The notes under the pieces are model-generated. The model did no database searches, had not been told where the DNA came from, and worked only from the letters and a program-made list of their open reading frames with translations. Below, in pieces: positions 7,480 to 13,849 of a stretch of 64,000 bases of DNA. Where the stretch lies: NCBI RefSeq assembly GCF_003584565.2, contig NZ_CP031010.1, positions 2,232,001 to 2,296,000 of the forward strand, read 5' to 3'. The translations under genes were made by a program, and so were the position numbers. Positions within the stretch are counted from its first letter, which is position 1. Every line of letters begins with the position of its first letter. The stretch comes from Alteromonas sp. RKMC-009 (GTDB taxonomy: Bacteria; Pseudomonadota; Gammaproteobacteria; Enterobacterales; Alteromonadaceae).

Positions 7480-7625
7480 TGGTCCCAGTGCAGGGAGTCG
7501 AACCCCTATTCAGGTAGCTAAGTCTGAATTGAGTACAAAGTGCCGCACCGTATAATTTCAGCACCACTGCTGACCGTTCCATGGTTGGCCGGCAGCAGTC
7601 ATCTAAATACGTCACTCACACTGGG
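7480..7625 (-). ncRNA. tRNA-like element A (expanded core, encoded CCA)
   Basis: Minus strand. A perfect 7-bp acceptor-like helix pairs CCCAGTG (7619-7625) with CACTGGG followed by A-CCA (7480-7489). Just before the 3' strand is a T-loop consensus (GGTTCGACTCC). Between them lie a hairpin of at least 7 bp (ACTGCTG/CAGCAGT) and a 6-bp hairpin (ATTCAG/CTGAAT) in variable-arm position. At 146 nt it is far too long for a normal tRNA and I cannot place an anticodon. It could be an intron-bearing, decayed or mimic tRNA. Confidence 0.45.
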
Positions 7626-7636
7626 ATAGAAAAGGG

Positions 7637-7708
7637 TCACAGCACTGGGAATTGAACCCACGATGCGCCTACAGGTGAAAGCGAGAAATACCTGCCATCT
7701 GTGCTGTG
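7637..7708 (-). ncRNA. tRNA-like element B (72 nt)
   Basis: Minus strand. Acceptor-like helix CACAGCA/TGCTGTG is perfect over 7 bp. A T-arm (GTGGG-TTCAATT-CCCAG, one mismatch) sits in the correct register before the 3' strand. Length is tRNA-like, but the D arm is weak and the best anticodon-arm candidate (CGCTT/AGGCG) has an 8-nt loop without a clear U33. The discriminator A is followed by CCC instead of CCA. No isotype assigned. Confidence 0.45.
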
Positions 7709-7709
7709 T

Positions 7710-8000
7710 TTATTCTTCGAGTTCTTCCAACTCTCGGTCAATGTCACGTAATCGTCTGACGACTTGATCACGTTCTTGTTGAAGTTCTTCATACCGTTCC
7801 TGCATCACAGGGGTTCGTAAGCCCCGTGCGTGAGCATCAATCAGTATGAAGCGGTTGCCGTGGAAATCACGACAATTACAGAAGTGCAGCGAACCAATGT
7901 AACCATCTAAGGCTTCACGTAGTTCACTGTGCGGTACTGTTTTGTCTGAGTACCAGTTATTGCATTTAGGGCAAGTGAGGTACAGGGAAGGGTCTGCCAT
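7710..8000 (-). CDS. Zinc-ribbon/coiled-coil hypothetical protein (96 aa)
   Basis: The N-terminus has CPKC (residues 10-13) and a later CNC, consistent with a small zinc-binding fold. The C-terminal third is a highly charged coiled coil (RYEELQQERDQVVRRLRDIDRELEE, residues about 69-93). It starts 6 bp after the upstream Cys-rich gene and ends 2 bp before element B. Function unknown; an adaptor or DNA-binding role is possible. Confidence 0.7.
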   Translation of the reverse strand: MADPSLYLTCPKCNNWYSDKTVPHSELREALDGYIGSLHFCNCRDFHGNRFILIDAHARGLRTPVMQERYEELQQERDQVVRRLRDIDRELEELEE

Positions 8001-8006
8001 AAGTCC

Positions 8007-8417
8007 TCACTTAATCTCAAATACCTCAAAGTGAGTGAAGTCTTCGTCACAGTCGCCGGACGTACAACAATCACATGTTCCGTATACCGAGTTAACATTG
8101 GTAACGGTCAAAGTTGTGTTGTCTTTCCGGTGCAGCCTCATTATCTGGCGTTCACCTAGATCGTGGGCTGTATACGGGCGTCCAAGTCCATCTACGTTAA
8201 GCGGTTGCTTGGGGATTACGGTTATCAGTTTTGGTTCCACATTTACCTCATGCACTTCTGGCTTACGTGTTACCTGATAAATACCGTCTTCAAGTTCCAG
8301 TTCATGGCCGCACTCGTCACAACTGGTAACACCGTTAACCACGTTAACGGTCAGATAGCCAGGGCATTCACCTGGGCAGAAGCCAGATTCAATGTTGTCG
8401 CGTTCTTGTTCGGTCAT
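8007..8417 (-). CDS. Cys-rich zinc-binding hypothetical protein (136 aa)
   Basis: Two cysteine clusters: an N-terminal pair of CxxxC and CDEC (residues 14-36), typical of a zinc ribbon, and a C-terminal CDCCTSGDC run. The centre is beta-rich. ATG 8415-8417 is preceded by AAGGATTAAC. I do not recognise the family. Confidence 0.7.
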   Translation of the reverse strand: MTEQERDNIESGFCPGECPGYLTVNVVNGVTSCDECGHELELEDGIYQVTRKPEVHEVNVEPKLITVIPKQPLNVDGLGRPYTAHDLGERQIMRLHRKDNTTLTVTNVNSVYGTCDCCTSGDCDEDFTHFEVFEIK

Positions 8418-8436
8418 TGTTAATCCTTAAATAAAA

Positions 8437-8546
8437 TGGTGCTTTGGTGGAATCTTAAATCTGCCCGAACAACACTAACCAAAGTGGCGGTCTGATGAAT
8501 GCTGGGCGAGGAATGAGGACAGGGATTAAGATTCCCCAAAACACCA
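8437..8546 (-). ncRNA. Long-stem structured RNA with CCA-bearing inner helix
   Basis: A stem of about 19 bp with few mismatches joins 8437-8456 and 8528-8546. On the minus strand the inner part is GGAATCTT...AAGATTCC-ACCA (8445-8535, 91 nt), which looks like an acceptor stem with a CCA end. Internal pairs GCCC/GGGC and CACT/AGTG are possible. There is no T-arm in register, so it is not a standard tRNA. No reading frame explains the conservation of this symmetry. Confidence 0.45.
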
Positions 8547-8560
8547 TGATGGTGAATTGG

Positions 8561-8627
8561 CCTGTTTGTGCCTGCCGTAACCCACAGAAGCAGCTATGGG
8601 CAAGTGGCTTTCCACTTTGGCAACAGG
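8561..8627. ncRNA. Putative three-way-junction RNA element
   Basis: 67 nt closed by CCTGTT(8561)/AACAGG(8627), continued by GCC/GGC after a bulge, enclosing two hairpins: CCCACAG/CTATGGG (one mismatch) and AAGTGG-CTTT-CCACTT. No credible gene covers it. Neighbouring elements suggest minus-strand transcription, but the orientation is not certain. Confidence 0.35.
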
Positions 8628-8704
8628 ACGGTTTATTACAGTGAGTTCGTTACCTCACCGGCACATAAGGTACTGAGACAGAGGGCGAACAATGCCGCAG
8701 TACG

Positions 8705-8869
8705 TTATCTATCTTCGGCTTTAACGCACACGTAGGTCACCACTTCGTAGTTACCTTTACTGTCTGTCTTGCCGATAGATTGTTTCCGTTTATACGGATT
8801 GGATGAATAACTCTGACTGTGCGCGTGGTCACCGAGGAGTGACCGCAGGGTAAGCCAGATGATTTTCAT
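8705..8869 (-). CDS. Hypothetical small basic protein (54 aa)
   Basis: MKIIWLTLRS opening, then a basic, polar middle (YSSNPYKRKQSIGK) and a beta-strand-like NYEVVTYVCVK ending. No clear SD precedes ATG 8867-8869. It is embedded between structured RNA elements, so it could be fortuitous, but composition is protein-like. Confidence 0.5.
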   Translation of the reverse strand: MKIIWLTLRSLLGDHAHSQSYSSNPYKRKQSIGKTDSKGNYEVVTYVCVKAEDR

Positions 8870-8909
8870 TTTGAGTTTAAACACAACTACTCTCTTAAAG
8901 TGTTGCGCT

Positions 8910-8976
8910 TACAGGCGGTTGGACTCGAACCAACAGTTCTACCTCTTAACTCGGCACCAGCCGATATACACCATGT
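8910..8976 (-). ncRNA. tRNA-like element C (67 nt, no variable loop)
   Basis: Minus strand. A perfect T-arm (GTTGG-TTCGAGT-CCAAC) precedes CGCCTGT, which pairs with ACA(T)GGTG at the 5' end through one bulge. Between are a D-like hairpin CGGC-TGGT-GCCG and a 17-nt anticodon-arm-like hairpin (AGTT/AACT). There is no variable loop and no U33 in the loop, so the isotype cannot be read. It is a cloverleaf-like RNA, perhaps a decayed or mimic tRNA. Confidence 0.45.
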
Positions 8977-9002
8977 AAGGTAGATACCTACCGAACATAT
9001 AG

Positions 9003-9103
9003 CGTGTACAACGGGGATCGAACCCGATAGTGCACCATGCACCTGTAATACGACTTCCCGTTTCGCTGGGCAGCGGCTTAGGTCGTCACCTTAGCACCTA
9101 CAC
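9003..9103 (-). ncRNA. tRNA-like element D (101 nt)
   Basis: Minus strand. T-arm-like TCGGG-TTCGATC-CCCGT is followed by TGTACAC, which pairs (five to six of seven) with GTGTAGG at 9097-9103. A GTGCA-TGG-TGCAC hairpin occupies the variable-arm position and a CGCTG/CAGCG hairpin lies upstream. The anticodon arm is not canonical. Directly upstream of element C. Confidence 0.4.
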
Positions 9104-9138
9104 GGATGAGCAAGCCGGATTGCTTGCCATTACCGCAC

Positions 9139-9576
9139 TCAGTTACGCAGACGCATCTCGGTATCGTTGATACCGGATGTACCGCGTTGTGTTTCTTCCA
9201 GACTGTCTACCACTTCAAGGTCGAACATACTGGAGTAGACCGGCTGGATAAGCATCTGAGCAACCTTATCCCCTTTGAACAGTTCAATGGTTCTGTCGGA
9301 GTGGTTAATCAGATTGACCATGACTTCACCGGTGTAGCCTTGATCGACCACACCCGCCATGACATCCAGACCATACTTGGCAGCCAGTTTACTGCGCGGC
9401 CAGATAAGGCCCACCGTCCCTTCAGGCAAGCCGAAGGCTAAGCCGGTACGGATATTCGCCTGACAACCAGGCTTGATTACTACTGGCTCAATGGCCGTTA
9501 AATCGAGTCCTGCATCACCAGGATTGGCAATGGCAGGGATAACTGCATCTGCATGCAGCTTCAATACTTTAGTCAT
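9139..9576 (-). CDS. dut: dUTP diphosphatase
   Basis: 145 residues, usual length for the trimeric dUTPase. Conserved motifs are in order: DAGLDL (about 21-26), PRSKLAAKYGL (about 60-70), GVVDQGYTGEV (about 75-85, with the catalytic D), GDKVAQMLIQP (about 102-112) and a C-terminal RGTSGIND that replaces the usual RGxGGFGST. It hydrolyses dUTP to dUMP and keeps uracil out of phage DNA. ATG 9574-9576 overlaps the upstream gene's stop. Confidence 0.93.
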   Translation of the reverse strand: MTKVLKLHADAVIPAIANPGDAGLDLTAIEPVVIKPGCQANIRTGLAFGLPEGTVGLIWPRSKLAAKYGLDVMAGVVDQGYTGEVMVNLINHSDRTIELFKGDKVAQMLIQPVYSSMFDLEVVDSLEETQRGTSGINDTEMRLRN

Positions 9577-9725
9577 TCTTCTTCATCCAAATGGCAGTAC
9601 GGACAGGTCTCATAGTCGTCTGTGTCAAAGTAATTCTGACAGTTCGGGCATTCAGCCATAGGGTCGAACATGGGACTGCGAGGATCGTTGCTGTACTGCC
9701 TTACATCTTCAGGCAAGTTATACAT
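9573..9725 (-). CDS. Small zinc-ribbon protein (50 aa)
   Basis: Two CxxC knuckles, CPNC and CPYC, 16 residues apart (CPNCQNYFDTDDYETCPYC) make a rubredoxin-like zinc ribbon; the tail is acidic (HLDEEE). ATG 9723-9725 has a strong SD (GGAGAACACA). The stop overlaps the dUTPase start by 2 bp, so the two are coupled. A predicted hairpin promoter is 30 bp upstream. Confidence 0.75.
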   Translation of the reverse strand: MYNLPEDVRQYSNDPRSPMFDPMAECPNCQNYFDTDDYETCPYCHLDEEE

Positions 9726-9754
9726 TGTGTTCTCCGTCATCGGAAAGCACCGCA

Positions 9755-9770
9755 GCCACCGAACGGTGGC
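9755..9770 (-). promoter_or_regulatory. Class I hairpin, predicted vRNAP-type promoter
   Basis: GCCACC-GAAC-GGTGGC, perfect 6-bp arms, between genes 9773-10006 and 9573-9725. Left flank CACCGCA is shared with the copy at 2314. Confidence 0.6.
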
Positions 9771-9772
9771 CG

Positions 9773-10006
9773 CTAGGAATCCAGTCGTTTCCTGAGTCCC
9801 TTCATGAGCTGGTCGATAAGGGTGTTGTGATAAATATCCAGTGCCTGCTTAATCTGGCTTCTGGGACTGTCTGACAGTATTTCGGCGGCGATATCGCGGC
9901 ACTCATTCAATGAGTCGGCACTCGCAAAAACACTGATTTTCTGATTTTCAAGGTAGGTTTGTTGTTCAGGTGACATATAGGCTCTACATAGTGGTTCTTC
10001 CCTCAT
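9773..10006 (-). CDS. Hypothetical protein (77 aa)
   Basis: The frame opens at ATG about 10004-10006; an internal ATG ten codons later (MSPEQQTYL) is an equally good start, so the N-terminus is uncertain. Helical, with a repeated Q/S-rich segment (DSPRSQIKQALDIYHNTLIDQLMKGL). It lies between two class I hairpins, suggesting its own short transcript. No family recognised. Confidence 0.55.
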   Translation of the reverse strand: MREEPLCRAYMSPEQQTYLENQKISVFASADSLNECRDIAAEILSDSPRSQIKQALDIYHNTLIDQLMKGLRKRLDS

Positions 10007-10052
10007 TTCAGGAATTTAGAATATCGGTCTGATACTTCTTGCACGCGCAGCA

Positions 10053-10068
10053 GCTACCGAACGGTAGC
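10053..10068 (-). promoter_or_regulatory. Class I hairpin, predicted vRNAP-type promoter
   Basis: GCTACC-GAAC-GGTAGC. Its right flank ACTAAAATCTCTC resembles that of the copy at 12790 (CTAAAAATCTCTC), so conservation extends beyond the palindrome. Confidence 0.6.
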
Positions 10069-10092
10069 ACTAAAATCTCTCTTCTCTGAGGT

Positions 10093-10119
10093 AAAAAAAG
10101 AAGCCCCATAAGGGGCTTC
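10093..10119 (-). terminator. Rho-independent terminator after RNAP2
   Basis: Minus-strand GAAGCCCC-TTAT-GGGGCTTC followed by seven T residues, directly after the RNAP2 stop codon. Confidence 0.92.
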
Positions 10120-10121
10120 GT

Positions 10122-11315
10122 TCAGGACAGTGCGTAGTTACACTGTTTGATTTGATTGGTGATGTTGCCAAGTTTAGGTAACTTGTATTTCACACCGTGA
10201 ATTTGACTCAGTATGTCCTCCAAGAGGTCTGATGCCGATAACTCAGCAAAGATATCTCTGTAGTACATGCGAAGCCGGTTCATGTGGTTAGCGTGACACT
10301 TGAACTCATCGTGCACACATACGATAGGGAAGGGCTTGTATTCCAGCGTACGGTTAATCAACGCATACAGGTCAGGCAGTACAGTAAGTACATCAGCCAG
10401 CGCAATATCACCGGTTGCCAGTGCAGTAGCCCAGCGCAGTGATACGAACTTACCGGAAGGCTTGGGTACAGAAGCTGCAAAGGCGGCTTCAATCTTCTCA
10501 CGTGCAATGTCCAGTAACACAGGATCATAGTTACAGCGTCTGTTCATCTCACGTACCACCATGCCGTCAATGCTGTGAATCACATTGGCCGCCACAGATA
10601 AACCTTTCTCTGTACCGCGAGGCATGTGGCACACGTGGTCAAAGGTGGCCTTACCCAGTTCTGCTACTTCAACTCTGAATTGCAGGGCTTCTGTAACAGG
10701 GCAGTGAGCATTGAACCCGTCCGGTAATATCCAGTCATGACTCAGTGCATACGGTTGCCATGCGTTAAGCAGATGCTGCATAACTTCACATGCGCCCGGT
10801 GCGACAAGTTCCAGTGCTTCGTAGAAACACTCCAGTTCTACGGTATCTTCACCAAAGATTTCCTTTGGCTTCTCTTTAGATCCGTAGAAGTGCGTCATTA
10901 CCGCCGGCTTTACCAACTTACGGTCTAAGGTAATGGTGATACCCTCTTTGACCAGCAGTTTATTCATGACATCAGTTACCTGCGTATAGATATCAGCCCG
11001 TTCACTAGGGTTGATCAGGCCTGTGTTCTCCGCAGTCACAGCACAGTTATGCATTGCACCCATTAACTGTAAGCCGGATGAGCAGGCATCCAGCCCAACC
11101 ATGAAGCCACTTGGACGCTTTGCCACAGCGTCTTCTAATGCCAAGATGCCGGCATACATGATAGGTGGCTCATCAGCAGCAGGCACCAGTGCATAGAGTT
11201 CTTCCATAGACTTACTTGATACCCACTCAATGCGGTCTTCAAACAAGTCTTTGTCCATGCCATAAGCGTTAGCGATGGCGATTTTAACGTACTCAGTTCC
11301 AGTAAAAGTTTGCAT
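10122..11315 (-). CDS. N4-type RNA polymerase large subunit (RNAP2)
   Basis: 397 residues, close to N4 gp16. It carries the palm and fingers of a T7-type RNA polymerase: motif A GLDACSSG with catalytic D76, motif B R132-x3-K136-x7-Y144-G, and motif C VHDEF with catalytic D336. With RNAP1 it forms the heterodimeric enzyme that transcribes N4 middle genes with help from other phage factors. The R/K/Y spacing of motif B is identical to that in the vRNAP of this phage. ATG 11313-11315 follows GAGGAATACC. A terminator ends the unit. Confidence 0.93.
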   Translation of the reverse strand: MQTFTGTEYVKIAIANAYGMDKDLFEDRIEWVSSKSMEELYALVPAADEPPIMYAGILALEDAVAKRPSGFMVGLDACSSGLQLMGAMHNCAVTAENTGLINPSERADIYTQVTDVMNKLLVKEGITITLDRKLVKPAVMTHFYGSKEKPKEIFGEDTVELECFYEALELVAPGACEVMQHLLNAWQPYALSHDWILPDGFNAHCPVTEALQFRVEVAELGKATFDHVCHMPRGTEKGLSVAANVIHSIDGMVVREMNRRCNYDPVLLDIAREKIEAAFAASVPKPSGKFVSLRWATALATGDIALADVLTVLPDLYALINRTLEYKPFPIVCVHDEFKCHANHMNRLRMYYRDIFAELSASDLLEDILSQIHGVKYKLPKLGNITNQIKQCNYALS

Positions 11316-11374
11316 AGGTATTCCTCAATAGTATGCAGAGCAGCCCAGCGGTAGCGTAGGGCTGCGGAATGGAT

Positions 11375-11578
11375 TTAGTTATGAAATGTGATGTTCACAT
11401 CAAGGTAAGGCGGAGTAGAGTTAAGTATCTCTACTGTGATTTCTTCCTGTGGCTCGCCGTCTTTGGAACAGAAGTACCAAGTACCGTCTGTATCTTGGCA
11501 GTAGATCCTGCGTTCGGGAGACTTGAAGTATGTGCGACCAGCGGCAAGGTCAATATATCGTTTAAGAGTTAGCTTCAT
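11375..11578 (-). CDS. Hypothetical protein between RNAP subunit genes (67 aa)
   Basis: Beta-rich small protein (TYFKSPERRIYCQDTDGTWYFCSKDG). ATG 11576-11578 overlaps the upstream gene's stop (ATGA). With the next gene it separates RNAP1 from RNAP2. No family recognised. Confidence 0.65.
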   Translation of the reverse strand: MKLTLKRYIDLAAGRTYFKSPERRIYCQDTDGTWYFCSKDGEPQEEITVEILNSTPPYLDVNITFHN

Positions 11579-11847
11579 TTCTGTGCCCTTAGTCCGGCTT
11601 CGTAACCAGCTTTGAAACCGTCTTCTGGGTCAACATCGTATGCCTCGTTTTCAATCCAAGATTCGTAGGCTATTACCCAATCTGGCTTCTTAATGCGCCA
11701 TCTCAAATGTGGATGTGAGATAGGATTCACATCGCCTGATTCCCTCATGGTGTGCCATTTCTCACCTTCCTTTACTTGGCACTCTAACGTATGGCCTTCC
11801 ATGATTGCTTTAAGGGATTCGTTACGGTTAAGGATAGGGTTACTCAT
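11575..11847 (-). CDS. Hypothetical protein between RNAP subunit genes (90 aa)
   Basis: The first half reads like a small beta domain seen in phage genes annotated only as hypothetical (AIMEGHTLECQVKEGEKW...HPHLRWRIK). The C-terminal part is helical and ends in GFKAGYEAGLRAQ, a repeat-like segment common in short phage proteins. Its start overlaps the RNAP1 stop (ATGA), so it is coupled to RNAP1. Function unknown. Confidence 0.7.
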   Translation of the reverse strand: MSNPILNRNESLKAIMEGHTLECQVKEGEKWHTMRESGDVNPISHPHLRWRIKKPDWVIAYESWIENEAYDVDPEDGFKAGYEAGLRAQK

Positions 11848-12755
11848 TCGATTACCTCTTTGTCAGCGAACTCAATAATGGCCTTGCGGAACTTATTGCC
11901 TTGGGTATTAACGTGATAACCCTGCGAGTAAGTACGACCTCTTTTGTCGTATTTGTGGGTTAGCCAGAACCGGTTACCCAGTTGAATTAACTCACGGTAT
12001 ATGCCATAGGATTCCTTAACGAATGTGTTCCACTGGCGCTTAGTGTCATGGCTCATCTTCTCAGGGTTCTTAGGTGTTTCAGACAACTGCGTTAACAGTC
12101 TTTGATTCAGGCACAAAGGCACCTGATTGAAGGTATTCAATGAGTCCAGACATATATCACCATCATGATATGTGCCTTTGCCAAGGATCATTGAAGACTT
12201 CTCTGTAAGCAGAGCATTATCGTAGTTGCTCATCACTTCATTAGGACTCACTACCATAGGTGGCAGATACTTTGTCCGGTTGATGTGATTCACTGTGGTT
12301 TCTTCAAGCTGAAGGTTATTTACTAAGTACCACTGTCCGTATTCTTCTTCCTGTATCAGGTCATAGAATCCGAACTCTGTAATCACAGCCATGATTTCAG
12401 CCGCGGTCTTAATACCATCTACTTTGTCGTCCATTCGCAGGACACCGGCAACCTGACCAAATACCTCAGTAAAAGGCTTTGGCTCAGTTATCTGGCATGT
12501 ATGCACTAAGATACTCAATACAACATCATCAAAATCGAGCCCTGCAAGCTGTGAGAGGCGATAATTCTTCTTAGGGAAGTAATCACCTTGTCTCCACTCA
12601 TCAACAGCGTCAGCAGCGTCTGAGATAAGCTGAGCGATGTCTGGGTCTGATGTCAGATCCCTTACAATCACTTTCTCAATGGATTTCTTACTGAATGTCT
12701 TCTCGACATAACGCTGATGGTCTACTAAATCAATACGTGTATTCATCTGACTCAT
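11844..12755 (-). CDS. N4-type RNA polymerase small subunit (RNAP1)
   Basis: 303 residues from ATG 12753-12755, chosen because GAGGAAT lies at proper distance; the frame remains open upstream, but there it contains the hairpin at 12790-12805. The C-terminal YDKRGR (about residues 269-274) is the T/DxxGR motif of T7-type RNA polymerases, followed by FRKAIIEFA. The palm motifs are on the other subunit, as in N4 gp15/gp16. N4 gp15 is about 270 residues. It acts as a heterodimer with RNAP2 on middle promoters. Confidence 0.9.
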   Translation of the reverse strand: MSQMNTRIDLVDHQRYVEKTFSKKSIEKVIVRDLTSDPDIAQLISDAADAVDEWRQGDYFPKKNYRLSQLAGLDFDDVVLSILVHTCQITEPKPFTEVFGQVAGVLRMDDKVDGIKTAAEIMAVITEFGFYDLIQEEEYGQWYLVNNLQLEETTVNHINRTKYLPPMVVSPNEVMSNYDNALLTEKSSMILGKGTYHDGDICLDSLNTFNQVPLCLNQRLLTQLSETPKNPEKMSHDTKRQWNTFVKESYGIYRELIQLGNRFWLTHKYDKRGRTYSQGYHVNTQGNKFRKAIIEFADKEVIE

Positions 12756-12789
12756 CTGTCTCAATTCCTCTATTGGCGCAGCCATTACA

Positions 12790-12805
12790 GCCACCGAACG
12801 GTGGC
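12790..12805 (-). promoter_or_regulatory. Class I hairpin upstream of RNAP1
   Basis: GCCACC-GAAC-GGTGGC, 35-50 bp upstream of the RNAP1 ATG. By analogy with N4 vRNAP promoters (start about 11-12 nt from the hairpin centre), transcription would begin near 12786. That puts RNAP synthesis under vRNAP control. Confidence 0.62.
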
Positions 12806-12830
12806 CTAAAAATCTCTCTGTCTCTCTCAA

Positions 12831-12851
12831 AAACAAAAGGGCCGAAGCCCT
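12831..12851 (-). terminator. Rho-independent terminator
   Basis: Minus-strand AGGGC-TTCG-GCCCT followed by TTTGTTTTT; ends the transcript of the 42-aa gene. Confidence 0.88.
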
Positions 12852-12856
12852 GATGT

Positions 12857-12985
12857 TTAAGCGAAGTTGAAATCACCACACTCGAAGTGAGACACAATAG
12901 ACTCTTTATCTAAATCCTGTTCTAACTCATGGATAAACAGGGCCAGTTCTTCGTCAAACAGGTTAATTTCTTCAAATTCACACAT
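12857..12985 (-). CDS. Small acidic early protein (42 aa)
   Basis: Very acidic peptide (CEFEEINLFDEELALF...LEQDLDKESIV). ATG 12983-12985 has GAGGAAAAGAGT upstream. A class II hairpin sits 51-66 bp upstream and a terminator follows, so it is a one-gene transcript. Such acidic early peptides often inhibit host enzymes, but nothing here shows a target. Confidence 0.7.
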   Translation of the reverse strand: MCEFEEINLFDEELALFIHELEQDLDKESIVSHFECGDFNFA

Positions 12986-13035
12986 ACTCTTTTCCTCATA
13001 GTTGTGTATTGGAATAACAGGCAACATGCCCAGAA

Positions 13036-13051
13036 CAGTGACTTGTCACTG
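13036..13051 (-). promoter_or_regulatory. Class II hairpin (core ACTTGT)
   Basis: CAGTGA-CTTG-TCACTG, upstream of the gene at 12857-12985. The CTTG-centred palindrome recurs upstream of the next three early genes (13546, 14177, 14782). A small GGCA-ACA-TGCC palindrome lies next to it at 13020-13030. Early promoter or operator is inferred from position. Confidence 0.55.
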
Positions 13052-13052
13052 A

Positions 13053-13142
13053 TTAAATGTGGGTGATTACCCATTGGCCGGCGATAAGACACGCACAGCC
13101 GAAGAACACAGTTAAGTGCCAGTCTTTAAGCTGAAATTTCAT
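13053..13142 (-). CDS. Tiny membrane peptide (29 aa)
   Basis: MKFQLKDWHLT followed by one hydrophobic helix (VFFGCACLIAGQWVIT). ATG 13140-13142 has a strong SD (GGAGTACCA). Too short for family assignment; the SD and hydrophobic pattern make it credible. Confidence 0.55.
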   Translation of the reverse strand: MKFQLKDWHLTVFFGCACLIAGQWVITHI

Positions 13143-13160
13143 TGGTACTCCAGATAGCAA

Positions 13161-13180
13161 AAAGGCTACCGAAGTAGCCT
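13161..13180 (-). terminator. Rho-independent terminator
   Basis: Minus-strand AGGCTAC-TTCG-GTAGCCT followed by TTTT, after the gene at 13192-13482. Confidence 0.85.
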
Positions 13181-13191
13181 ATTTAATGATG

Positions 13192-13482
13192 TTAAGCAGT
13201 CTGTTTCTGCTGGTCTTTAGACTTGAATCCCAGACCAACCTGCTTATCTTCAACCAAGTTCAGATTGATTTTGAACTCAACATCACCTAACTGATCTTTT
13301 GCTTCAATGAGCAATGCGTGAATTTCACGGCGCAGTGACAATGGAATGCCACCAATGCGTGAAGTGGAACCGTCAGCCAACACCACATCCACATTCAGAA
13401 ATGCATCAGAACGATTAGTCTGAGCACGTGATTGCAGTGGAGAAGCTGAACGAAGGTTTGCACGGTTTGCTAAAGTTGCCAT
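13192..13482 (-). CDS. Hypothetical early protein (96 aa)
   Basis: Start set at ATG 13480-13482 (MATLANRANLRS), which has GAGGAATAGACCT upstream; the frame is open further but lacks an SD. The N-terminus is S/R/Q-rich; the rest (FLNVDVVLADGSTSRIGGIPL and DVEFKINLNLVED) looks like a beta-rich domain. Single-gene unit between a class II hairpin and a terminator. Family unknown. Confidence 0.7.
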   Translation of the reverse strand: MATLANRANLRSASPLQSRAQTNRSDAFLNVDVVLADGSTSRIGGIPLSLRREIHALLIEAKDQLGDVEFKINLNLVEDKQVGLGFKSKDQQKQTA

Positions 13483-13545
13483 AGGTCTATTCCTCATAGT
13501 TGGCATTAATGTCGGATTAAGAGACCATTCTCCGAATCCCACACT

Positions 13546-13559
13546 GGCAACTTGTTGCC
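13546..13559 (-). promoter_or_regulatory. Class II hairpin (core ACTTGT)
   Basis: GGCAA-CTTG-TTGCC, 64-77 bp upstream of the ATG of the gene at 13192-13482. Confidence 0.55.
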
Positions 13560-13823
13560 CTAAAGTTCGGCCTGAAGAGAGGAAAAATTGAAATGTTTTG
13601 ACAGGTGCTTAATACATCCATAGGCTGAGCGCCAGCGAAGCCCAGTGTAGTGTCTTGTTGTGTAATGTAAGTGTAGTTATAGAGATCTATATATAACTAT
13701 ACAGAGAGTATTTATATATAAATATTAAGGGTATATGGCGTAGCCATATACCCGTTATATATTAAGTAATAGAGAGTAATAATTAAGTAAGTATTAATTA
13801 CTTCATAGGTGCAATTTGAGAAA
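13560..13823. other. AT-rich non-coding early region
   Basis: No credible gene. It holds two AGTGTAG repeats near 13643 and 13669, a run of TATATA-type sequence from about 13685 to 13800, and the perfect hairpin described separately. It is unlike the rest of the window in composition. Together with 14191-14430 it is a candidate for replication-origin or genome-terminus functions. Confidence 0.5.
13729..13753. repeat. Perfect 11-bp hairpin with 3-nt loop
   Basis: GGGTATATGGC-GTA-GCCATATACCC. The 3-nt loop matches the geometry of N4 vRNAP promoters better than the 4-nt class I loops, but no gene starts close by and there is no T-run for a terminator. Orientation cannot be assigned. Confidence 0.6.
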
Positions 13824-13848
13824 AAATAAAGACTCCCGAAGGAGTCTT
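13824..13848 (-). terminator. Rho-independent terminator
   Basis: Minus-strand AAGACTCC-TTCG-GGAGTCTT then TATTTTTT, right after the stop of the gene at 13850-14125. Confidence 0.9.
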
Positions 13849-13849
13849 A

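Noticed and set aside
7480..7625. tmRNA (ssrA)
   Set aside because: No GGGGCTGA-type 5' end and no tag-reading frame ending in an LAA-type peptide.
8480..8520. CTGATGA reminiscent of a hammerhead ribozyme core
   Set aside because: No GAAA partner and no stem II/III in the right places.
11335..11372. GCAGCCC/GGGCTGC inverted repeat before RNAP2
   Set aside because: 12-nt loop and no T-run or conserved core; probably a weak terminator or coincidence.
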